Assembly (NCBI GenBank): GCA_029688955.1
Contig: JARUKZ010000017.1
Location: forward strand, 1-64,000
From: Chitinispirillales bacterium ANBcel5
GTDB taxonomy: Bacteria > Fibrobacterota > Chitinivibrionia > Chitinivibrionales > Chitinispirillaceae
Direction: 5' to 3'
DNA length: 64,000 nt
The position numbers and the translations under genes are program-made. This document shows positions 1-7,629 of the stretch, piece by piece. Below the pieces are notes generated by a model that saw only the letters and a program-made list of their open reading frames with translations, searched no databases and was not told the DNA's origin. Every line of letters begins with the position of its first letter. The first letter of the stretch is position 1.

Positions 1-43
1 GCTGAAAGTGCGGGATATACGTTTATGCCGTCGAGAATTTTGG

Positions 44-222
44 GATAAAGATTTTATGGGGCTAAAGGCAATGGATTGGGTCACCCCCTGGCGTCAATGG
101 TGAAAGCGTGAGAGGATCCGTTTGGGGGGGACCCTTGGGCTATTATCGCGGGAGGAGAGAAAATTTGGAATTTGGAATGAAGGAATGAAGGAATGTATCT
201 ACACTTCAGCTCGGTCTTACTG
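44..222. repeat. Dispersed repeat family, copy A
   Basis: This stretch aligns by eye with 3618-3792 almost end to end. Shared segments include a block around GGGGCTAAAGGC, a run near GTCACCCCC, a run near GAGAGGA-CCGTTTGGGGGG, a GGGACCCTTGGGCTATT block and a GAATGTATCTACAC end. A shorter third copy lies at 398-452. No credible gene is seen inside. The function is unknown; the two long copies bracket the S74-domain gene and the next gene. Confidence 0.8.
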
Positions 223-692
223 GGTTGCACTTAGTCAGTTCCTCGAGCATGCCCTGAGCAGTTCCTTGAGCATGAATATATATAACAGTTCCCCGAACGT
301 AGTCGAGGGGCGTATCTGTTCTAATATACTATGAAGAAAATGGTAACTATCCAGCTATCCCTTTTCCTGCTCAACGCTCAATGCTCATAGCTATTTGAAG
401 GGACCCTTAGGCTATTATCGCGGGAGGAGGGGAGGGAGAACGGAATTTGGTCTTGGTCTTCCTCTTAAGCGCTGAAAGCGCGTGATACTATAGCCCGGGG
501 TAAGCCAGTCTTCTGGCACCACCCCGGGTGCTGGCGCCCAGTACGTACTTTTTTTCCTGCTCAAAGCTCACCGTTTATAGCTTATCTTTTTGTACTTAAT
601 TATTTTAAATAGATTAAATGAATCCAATTGCATTTGCTGGTTTCTGCAAAAAAACACTTATCATATCAAAAACCTTTTCAGGAGTTAAACAC
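223..692. other. Non-coding leader with short repeats
   Basis: No convincing gene is seen. The stretch holds the partial repeat copy C (398-452), two occurrences of a TTTTTCCTGCTCAA-type motif (about 361-380 and 549-570) that recurs near 11594, a GC-rich hairpin (494-527), and an AT-rich segment just before the S74-domain gene that could contain its promoter. Confidence 0.5.
494..527. repeat. GC-rich nested hairpin
   Basis: CCCGGGGT pairs with ACCCCGGG, and inside it GCCAG pairs with CTGGC around a TCTT loop, giving a strong two-tier stem. There is no T tract immediately after it, so it looks like a dispersed palindromic element rather than a classical terminator. Confidence 0.6.
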
Positions 693-2369
693 ATGGTACG
701 CACCTTTCCCCAAAAGCCCTTGTTGTCTGCGGGTTTTGTTCTGTTATTATCACTAACGGTATTTGCTCAGCGCAGTGCCATTGAGTTTTATGATACTACC
801 TCCAGTCCTACTGCAACGTTTGGGTATCAGGGATCGTCTGAAACAGGAGAGTTTTTTCTCGAGACCTTTTCCCGTGGCAGAGACATGACAGTAAAGGAGG
901 GTAATCTCACTGTGCCAGGTGCCGTTGAAGCGGGGAGCTTTGCGGGGGATGGGTCTGAGCTAACCGGGGTTACTCCAAAAGATAATTCAGTAACAACGGA
1001 AAAGATCGCCGATGGCGCGGTGACCGATGAGAAAATAGAATCGGTAAGCTGGGAAAAGGTTGAAGGCAGGCCTGAAACTCCCACAGGTGAAGTTGGAGAG
1101 GGATCAATTACCACCGAAAAGATCGCCGATGGCGCTGTAACGGATGAGAAGATCGACTCGGTAAGCTGGAGTAAGATAAAAGGCCGGCCGGAGATTCCCA
1201 CAGGTGAGATAGGAGAGGGATCAATTACCACCGAAAAGATCGCCGATGGCGCTGTAACGGATGAGAAGATCGACTCGGTAAGCTGGAGTAAGATAAAAGG
1301 CCGGCCGGAGATTCCCACAGGTGAGATAGGAGAGGGATCAATTACCACCGAAAAGATCGCCGATGGCGCGGTAACGGATGAGAAGATCGATTCTGTTAGC
1401 TGGAGTAAAATCAAAGATAGGCCTGAAATTCCCACAGGAGAAATTGGTGAGGGGGAGATTACTACTGAAATGATTGCTGAAGGGGCGGTAACGGATGACA
1501 AAATCAGTAGCGTGTCAGCTTCAAAAGTAGAAGGTATATCTAAGGATATGGTTGATGGCCTTGCACCCGCTTTGGAAGGAAAGGCAGATACAGGTCATGA
1601 CCATAATGTGCTTGGAGAAATGGTATTCATAAATGATACAAGTGTTGGTATTGGAGTCGCTTCACCAACGCGTGCATTGGATGTCCGTGGAGCTGCAAGG
1701 TTAAATGGGAGAGTTGGTATAGGACGGGCACCTTTAGACGCTGCATTGTCTATAGGAGGTGAGAGTGCATCAGATGCAGCTATTAACTTTCAACATTCAA
1801 ACGGTAATCGTTATTGGATATTATCAGATAGTAGTGGGTTATTCTCATTGGGGGGCACCGGAGTGGATATCCCATCCTCCGGTGTGGTTAGAATAAGAAG
1901 AACTGTGGGTATAAATACTGATCCCCATGATGATCATGCTCTGCGGGTTAATGGTGATGTTGTAATTACAGGAAATTTAACCGAGAATGGTAGTTTTTCC
2001 ACCTCCGACTCCACTTTCAAAACAATTACCGACACTATCACTAACGCCCTCTCCACCGTTTCTTCACTCCAGGGCATCGGCTTTAACTGGAAAGCGGATG
2101 AATATCCTGAACGTAACTTTTCTGACCGCCGCCAAATCGGCTTTATCGCTCAGGAGGTTGAACAGGTACTTCCGGAGCTTGTGCACACCGACGCCGATGG
2201 ATACAAATCCCTCTCCTACGATAAGCTTACTGCGGTTTTGGTGGAAGCAATAAAAGAGCAGCAAATGGTGATTGAAGAGCAAAATGCCCAAATGGAAGAA
2301 CAAAAATTAGAAAACGAAACACTAAGAGCAGAAATTGAAACCATAAAAAAGCATTTGGGATTAGAGTAG
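693..2369 (+). CDS. Secreted repeat protein with C-terminal S74 (tail-spike type) chaperone domain
   Basis: The protein has a signal peptide (residues 1-26, ending near VFAQ), then five tandem 39-residue units (nt 984-1550) carrying TTEKIADGAVTDEKI, then a beta-rich region. It ends in a peptidase S74 intramolecular-chaperone domain (RQIGFIAQEVEQVLPELV, then SLSYDKLTAVLVEAIKEQQ) and a terminal coiled coil. In this family the C-terminal domain assists trimer folding and usually cleaves itself off; here the fold suggests a trimeric surface fibre. ATG at 693 is preferred over the upstream ATG at 618 because AGGAG lies 8 nt before it and the signal peptide then sits at the N terminus. Truncated relatives of its tail occur at 58757 and 62538. 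The ligand is unknown. Confidence 0.82.
   Translation: MVRTFPQKPLLSAGFVLLLSLTVFAQRSAIEFYDTTSSPTATFGYQGSSETGEFFLETFSRGRDMTVKEGNLTVPGAVEAGSFAGDGSELTGVTPKDNSVTTEKIADGAVTDEKIESVSWEKVEGRPETPTGEVGEGSITTEKIADGAVTDEKIDSVSWSKIKGRPEIPTGEIGEGSITTEKIADGAVTDEKIDSVSWSKIKGRPEIPTGEIGEGSITTEKIADGAVTDEKIDSVSWSKIKDRPEIPTGEIGEGEITTEMIAEGAVTDDKISSVSASKVEGISKDMVDGLAPALEGKADTGHDHNVLGEMVFINDTSVGIGVASPTRALDVRGAARLNGRVGIGRAPLDAALSIGGESASDAAINFQHSNGNRYWILSDSSGLFSLGGTGVDIPSSGVVRIRRTVGINTDPHDDHALRVNGDVVITGNLTENGSFSTSDSTFKTITDTITNALSTVSSLQGIGFNWKADEYPERNFSDRRQIGFIAQEVEQVLPELVHTDADGYKSLSYDKLTAVLVEAIKEQQMVIEEQNAQMEEQKLENETLRAEIETIKKHLGLE
984..1550 (+). repeat. 117-bp in-frame tandem repeat (5 units)
   Basis: Units start at 984, 1101, 1218, 1335 and 1452, a constant 117-bp spacing (39 codons). 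Units 2 to 4 are nearly identical at the DNA level, indicating recent duplication or gene conversion; units 1 and 5 are diverged. The high identity makes copy number likely to vary between strains. Confidence 0.9.
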
Positions 2370-2384
2370 ATTTAGTATTCGTTT

Positions 2385-2413
2385 TAGCACGCCCGCACCA
2401 GGCAGGCGTGCTA
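2385..2413 (+). terminator. Hairpin after the S74-domain gene
   Basis: TAGCACGCC (2385-2393) pairs perfectly with GGCGTGCTA (2405-2413) around an 11-nt loop, 15 nt after the stop codon. It is followed by a C run rather than a T tract, so termination would not be the canonical intrinsic type. Confidence 0.5.
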
Positions 2414-2510
2414 TCCCCCCCCACCCGGACCAGCCCTTCCCAAATCCATCTATAAACATATGTTATATTTGTATAAGTATGGTATACTATGGAACCAGGC
2501 AGGATACACT

Positions 2511-3548
2511 ATGAAAAAAGAGTTAAAAGAGAAAACCGCCCCGATCTGGTCTGCTCAGGAGATGGCGCTAATCGACCTTTTATCCCAAAAGCTGGCCAAT
2601 GCAGGTATGAAGGATGAGGAGCAGTGGATGAGCAATAACCTCTCTGCCCTTCACCACCAGGCCCGAGCTTTGGAACTTTATCCCTCTATACTGCAGTGTA
2701 ATCGCATTGGCAGTGCTCAAAGGAACGCGGAGACGCTTGTTTCTGAGCTGTGCAGTAAATATAAAGTTGAAGACACCTTTGTGATGCCAACCAAGGCTCA
2801 TGTGGGAAGAAGCTTTGAGATTGGTAGAATTAACCTGCTTTATATGGTGCATCACCTCCTCGAAGGGATGGAGGAAACCGGTGAGCTTCAAAACGAAGCA
2901 TTCGGTTTTATTACAGATCATATGCTTACGATAATGAGTGAAGATGTGCTTCTGGAGCTGCTCAGTGACACCAGGTGCGAGGAGGTGAAAGGGTTGGCTG
3001 CAAAGGTGCTGGCCAGGATATGGGAGGAGAGGATATCGCTCAAAACTATCCCCTTTATCTCTGAGCTGCGCAACATGTGGTTAATTCGACGGCAATATAT
3101 ACCCGTTTTCGGAACACTTACGGGGGTGCATGAGTATATTTCGCTGCTTGGTCATGTAAATGAAACCTGCCAGAAATATATCCACCACGCTTCACATGTT
3201 GCCGATGAAGCCGCGGCGCTTGAAGAATTCCTTTTCGGGTTGTCCTATGAAGAGCTGTGTACGGTTAAAAAGGAGCTTTTTAAATCAGACAAAGCGAGTG
3301 TAAAGCGCGATGAAGTACTCAAAATTATTGGTAAAGATACAGTGTATCTGAGCAGTAGAATTGATGATCCGGTTGAGCTGTACCGCTTTTTCAACCACAG
3401 AAAAAAATCTGCCTTCCTGCGCTGGTATTCACAGAAAGAGGGTCCGGTTCGCACTTTTGAAGAGAACTTTATGCTTTATACTCTGTTAAATGCCGATGGA
3501 GCGGACTTTGAGCCGCAGAGAAACGATGAAGAGGTGAGAAGTGTGTGA
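2511..3548 (+). CDS. Unknown helical cytoplasmic protein
   Basis: About 345 residues, no signal peptide, no membrane segment, rich in Leu, Glu and Lys and predicted by eye to be mostly alpha-helical. I do not recognise the family. ATG at 2511 is chosen because AGGCAGGA lies about 7 nt upstream; an in-frame ATG at 2460 has no ribosome site. A TATACT box at 2483-2488 could be the -10 of its own promoter. It lies between the S74 fibre gene and a dispersed repeat copy, with nothing co-directional downstream, so the context gives no functional hint. Confidence 0.65.
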   Translation: MKKELKEKTAPIWSAQEMALIDLLSQKLANAGMKDEEQWMSNNLSALHHQARALELYPSILQCNRIGSAQRNAETLVSELCSKYKVEDTFVMPTKAHVGRSFEIGRINLLYMVHHLLEGMEETGELQNEAFGFITDHMLTIMSEDVLLELLSDTRCEEVKGLAAKVLARIWEERISLKTIPFISELRNMWLIRRQYIPVFGTLTGVHEYISLLGHVNETCQKYIHHASHVADEAAALEEFLFGLSYEELCTVKKELFKSDKASVKRDEVLKIIGKDTVYLSSRIDDPVELYRFFNHRKKSAFLRWYSQKEGPVRTFEENFMLYTLLNADGADFEPQRNDEEVRSV

Positions 3549-3617
3549 GGAAATTTGGATTAAGGGCCTGTCTGTCGTTTGGTGTTGATTTCCCTCGGTG
3601 TATTATCAATAGGAAAT

Positions 3618-3792
3618 AGATAAAAGGATTTTTATGGGGCTAAAGGCGATAGATTGGGTCACCCCCGGGCGTCAATGGTAAAAGCGTGAGAGGACCCGTT
3701 TGGGGGGACCCTTGGGCTATTGTCGCGGGAGGAGAGGGGGAATTGGAATTTGGAATGAAAGAATGTATCTACACCTCAGCTGGGTATTATTG
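3618..3792. repeat. Dispersed repeat family, copy B
   Basis: Near-identical to 44-222 in the same orientation. It fills most of the gap between the unknown gene ending at 3548 and the DUF4391 gene. The two copies are direct repeats about 3.57 kb apart, so recombination between them would delete both genes in between. Confidence 0.8.
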
Positions 3793-3816
3793 ACAAAGTT
3801 ACCACAATCTCTTTTT

Positions 3817-4464
3817 TCATCCGCTTAGCTCTTGTTTGATATATTCCAGTTGCTGTTTTTTCGCGAGTAGTACTTTATTCAAATCAACCTTCCGGTTGAA
3901 CTGCTTTTCACGTTTCATTCTTCTATTTAGAGCGATTATTTCGCTTTCAAGCTGCTTTCTGGCGGCATCATTGGCCACAAGTTCCCCAAAATTGCGGTTT
4001 GCGGCACTATCAGCACCAATGAATGCTCTGACGAGCTTCTGATACACCTTCTCCAAATCGATACCGGTAAAATCAAAGTGTAATGGTGCATCCCACTCTG
4101 AAAAATAATAATTTTCAGCTTTATTTCCCTGTTTTAACGTAATACCCCAGGCTACTGATCCATTATATACAAACTTATAAAGAATCTGGTACGGTATCGC
4201 CTTATCTATCACTTTAAGGATTCTTTCAGGTATTTCCTGCGCTTTCAATTCCAGTTCAAATATCTGTATCTCGGTCACTGCTTCTGTTTTAGTGATTCCT
4301 ACTGTTTCCTCGGCAAGTTTATACTTCCAGGTAATGCGCTGAATTTTCCCGGTGAATTCCTTTTGCAGTCGCGAGCTGAGATGTGTTCGTTCGTAGAATT
4401 TGCTCTTGGGAACAAATTTGTTCACATAAGCCTGTTTTGGCAGATTTATTTCACTATTCACCAT
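3817..4464 (-). CDS. DUF4391-like protein of a helicase/methylase locus
   Basis: A 215-residue protein starting at ATG 4464, which overlaps the stop codon of the upstream helicase by one base (TAATG), so the two were translated together. The sequence pattern (KFYERTHLS near residues 22-30, then ITWKYKLAEETV, and a charged coiled coil from about residue 165) matches what I know of DUF4391, a family of unknown function found beside SNF2-like helicases and DNA methylases in restriction/defence loci. No methylase gene is present here. With its helicase partner truncated, this gene is probably a leftover of that system. Confidence 0.6.
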   Translation of the reverse strand: MVNSEINLPKQAYVNKFVPKSKFYERTHLSSRLQKEFTGKIQRITWKYKLAEETVGITKTEAVTEIQIFELELKAQEIPERILKVIDKAIPYQILYKFVYNGSVAWGITLKQGNKAENYYFSEWDAPLHFDFTGIDLEKVYQKLVRAFIGADSAANRNFGELVANDAARKQLESEIIALNRRMKREKQFNRKVDLNKVLLAKKQQLEYIKQELSG

Positions 4465-7130
4465 TATTTTATAACCGCAAAAGTTAGCAGTTCAAAATCT
4501 TGCAACCCTTTTATGGAACTTGCCTGTGCAGTGGTCCCCCCCGCAGAAAAAAGGCTGTCCACATCACTTTCATCTTTAACCGAAATGATTGATTCAATGG
4601 CTTTATTAAGCAAGGTGGAATACTTATCCATATTTTTGCCATCGTGGGTTTCATCATTGAATTTTTCGTAGACTGATTTTATGGGCTCTTTATGCCCTTT
4701 TGAGAGTGCCCTGAAAATATCCAGCGTTTCTTTCACATTAAGGTGATTTGAAGCAATTTCACCATTCTCCTTACTATACACCAGATAAAAGGGATGCAAC
4801 TGGTTTGTATTATCGATATTCACATCATTGTTAATATTCTTAAGAACGTAAATAACGCCTTCGTCGATACCAAGCTCAGGTGCCTTTTTGCAGACCGTAT
4901 GCATTCCGTTGGCCACATTGTCCAATCTGCCATTTTTCTCAATGTAATTCACCAAATCCATGCGGAAGTCGTTGAGTCCCAAATCGGTAATTGAAACCCC
5001 GGTCCCCATATCCTCAATATCAACAATTTCATCCTGCAGTTTCTCAAGCTGTTTTTTTCTGAACAGCAAATCCGATGATTTATTTGTAAGAACGTTATCT
5101 TCTCCGGTTGCCGTAACATCCACCATGAACATTTTGCTTTCAACCCGGTTTTTCAGGTTGATATAGTCGTCCAGAGAGAGTTGCGGCCAGAAATTGATAA
5201 GCTGGATATCCTTATTTATTGAGCCAATGCGGTCTATGCGGCCGAACCGCTGAATGATTTTCACCGGATTCCAGTGTATGTCATAGTTTATCAGCGTATC
5301 GCAGTCCTGGAGATTCTGGCCTTCAGATATACAGTCTGTTGCGATAAGTATATCGATTTCACGCGCATTTATATTTCTCTGATCCTTTGAGCGGGGCGAG
5401 AAATGAACAAGAATAGTATTAAAACCTGAATGGATATCGAGTGTTGAAGCGTTCTTATCGGTACCCACGATTTTGGCCGTTTCAAGGCCGAGCTGTTTTT
5501 TTGCATAATCCGCAAGATTTGTGTATAAATAATGTACAGTATCAGCAAAAGCACTAAAAATGAGTACTTTTCTGTTACCTGGGTTTATTGGATTATTCAG
5601 TTTGTTTTCTATGACTGTTTTCAGATCATTAAGCTTTGCATCGTGCTCGGGTGTAACCCGATGCATCTCTTCGAGTAGTTGTGCTGCAACATAGTAATCA
5701 GCCTGCAAATCAGTTTTCCACCCGGTTGTATTCATATCGGCCAGGTTGATTTTAATCTTATCACCGATACTAAACTCATCACTGAGCCAATCGTCGCTAT
5801 CTGCATCCAGATTGATATTACCAAACTGAGTTGCTGTAGTATAAGAGGCATTGCCGTTTTTTTCGAACTCTTCTATGGCAAATATTGTGCTTTCAATTTC
5901 TTTAATGAATTTATTGAGCGTTAAGCGAAATGAATCAACGGAACTTTCGAGGCGTTTCAACAAATTTACCCGCATTAATGTTTGAAGACTTTTTTCACGG
6001 TGCGATTGCTTGAAACTGGTGTTTTCTTTCAGTTTTGTATCGTACACAACGCTGTAGAACTCTTTTTTGCTGTCGAGGATATACTCAAATGGTGAATAGA
6101 TCGACATATTCAGACGCGAAAGCTCCTTATATAATTCTGAAATCTCTATAAAATCAGGAAGCTCGGTTATATTCGCATGATGGGTTACAGGTTTTAGGCG
6201 GTTCGGAAATTTGCCGATTACACTGCTATCGTAATACTTCTCGATATGTTTTCTGCTTCGGGCAATACTTACGCTGTCGAGCAATTTGAAAAAATCAAAG
6301 TTTGCGTTTAACCTGTTCAAAAGCTGCTGGCTTGTCCTCTCTTCTATTGGTAACTTCGCCCAATCGTTGAATGTTTTCTGTGCATTTTTCAGAATATTAT
6401 CAATGGATTTTCCGGTAGTTATCTTCTGATTTATTTCATCTGTATGACCTTCGAACGCAAGTGCAAGTTGGTTTCTTAGGTCGATAAATTTGTTATTGAC
6501 CGGTGTTGCCGAGAGCATAAGCACTTTCGTCTTCACACCGGCTTTTATAACATCGTTCATCAACTTTTGATATCTTGTTACCCGATCTTTGCAAGGATCA
6601 TTATTTCTAAAATTATGGGACTCATCAATTACAACCAAGTCGTAATTGCTCCAGTTAATCCGGCTTAAATCGATACCATTAGAATCACCATGTTCCCTTA
6701 AAAGGTCGGTGTGATAAAGCACATCGTAGTTCAGGCGATCATTAATAAGAGGGTTATCATCATAGTTGTTTAAGAATGTCTGCCAGTTATCACCAAGTTT
6801 CTTAGGGCAGAGTACCAGTACAGTGCGGTTTCGTTCCTGGTAATATTTGATAACACCTAAGGCACTGAATGTCTTGCCAAGGCCGACACTGTCGGCAAGA
6901 ATGCAGCCATTATATCTTTCCAGTTTGTTGATAATACCTAAGACAGCGTCACGTTGGAAATCATACAGTTTATTCCAGATAACAGACTGTTTAAACCCGG
7001 TTTTTTCGTTTGCAAGTTCATCTTCAGAAATGTCCTGTAAGAATTCATCGAAGATGTTGTAGAGTGTCAGATAATAAATGAATTCGGGTGAATTTTCTTT
7101 ATACAGGTTCGCTATGGCGCAGAGATCGCC
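4464..7130 (-). pseudogene. 5'-truncated superfamily II helicase (defence type)
   Basis: The helicase core is readable: Walker A ADSVGLGKTF (about 6867-6896), DEAH-like VVIDESHNFRN, motif III LSATPVNN, and C-terminal motif VI IQRFGRIDRIGS. The frame is open back to a stop at 7230, but no ATG, GTG or TTG in a sensible context lies before the GTG at 6722, which is inside the ATPase domain after Walker A. Relatives carry a phospholipase-D-like domain ahead of the helicase; here homology seems to stop near 7130, where repeat DNA begins. I therefore call it an N-terminally deleted remnant. It is followed by the DUF4391 gene with a 1-nt overlap. Confidence 0.75.
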
Positions 7131-7234
7131 CGTTCTCCGTAGAGGACTACTGCGAATGGTGAACCAAGGATTAACGCTCCGGATTACAGCTTGGAGAATG
7201 CCGTAATCACAACTGTATGGAAACTTAATTCACC

Positions 7235-7629
7235 TAAACGCGAAGCGTTTACCTCTGCGCCCTTTGCGCCCTCAGCGTTTTAAAACCCCTTTACTGTGTT
7301 CACCAATGCTGCAGGGGTAAAACGCGCCAGGGGGGACGGAAGGTGGCACTTTCTTAAGTGCCAGTGCCCTCAAAAAAGCGAAGTCCTCGTAGCGCTATAA
7401 CCGAGGCACCGAGGAGGAACGACGAGCCTGTAGGACATAGTGCCCGAATGGGTACAACCGGTGCCGTCTGCGGCAGGCGCCCGGGGTATCTCTACTGCTT
7501 AGCTCAGCATAGGTCTGCGTTTTACAATCCTTTTACTGTGATCACGAATGATGCAGAGCTAAACGCGCCAAGTCCTCGCAGCGCTACAACCGGGGCACCG
7601 AGGGGGAACGACGGGCCACGGGATTAGGT
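7235..7629. repeat. GC-rich mosaic of duplicated repeats
   Basis: Two related blocks lie here: 7278-7440 and 7520-7617. They share a CTTTTACTGTG-TCAC-AATG-TGCAG stretch and an AGTCCTCG-AGCGCTA-AACCG-GGCACCGAGG stretch. A third relative lies in inverted orientation at 10785-10910. The CTCTGCGCCCTTTGCGCCCTC run near 7250-7275 resembles repeat debris often seen around four-helix-bundle (23S intervening-sequence type) genes. The mosaic abuts the breakpoint of the truncated helicase. Confidence 0.7.

Noticed and set aside
122..334. Small gene at the left end
   Set aside because: It lies within a dispersed repeat, has no ribosome site, and the related copy at 3618-3792 does not keep the frame.
827..1501. 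Long open frame antisense to the fibre gene
   Set aside because: It is a by-product of the 117-bp repeats; the plus-strand protein has a signal peptide, ribosome site and S74 domain, while the antisense product has only a repeated low-complexity sequence.
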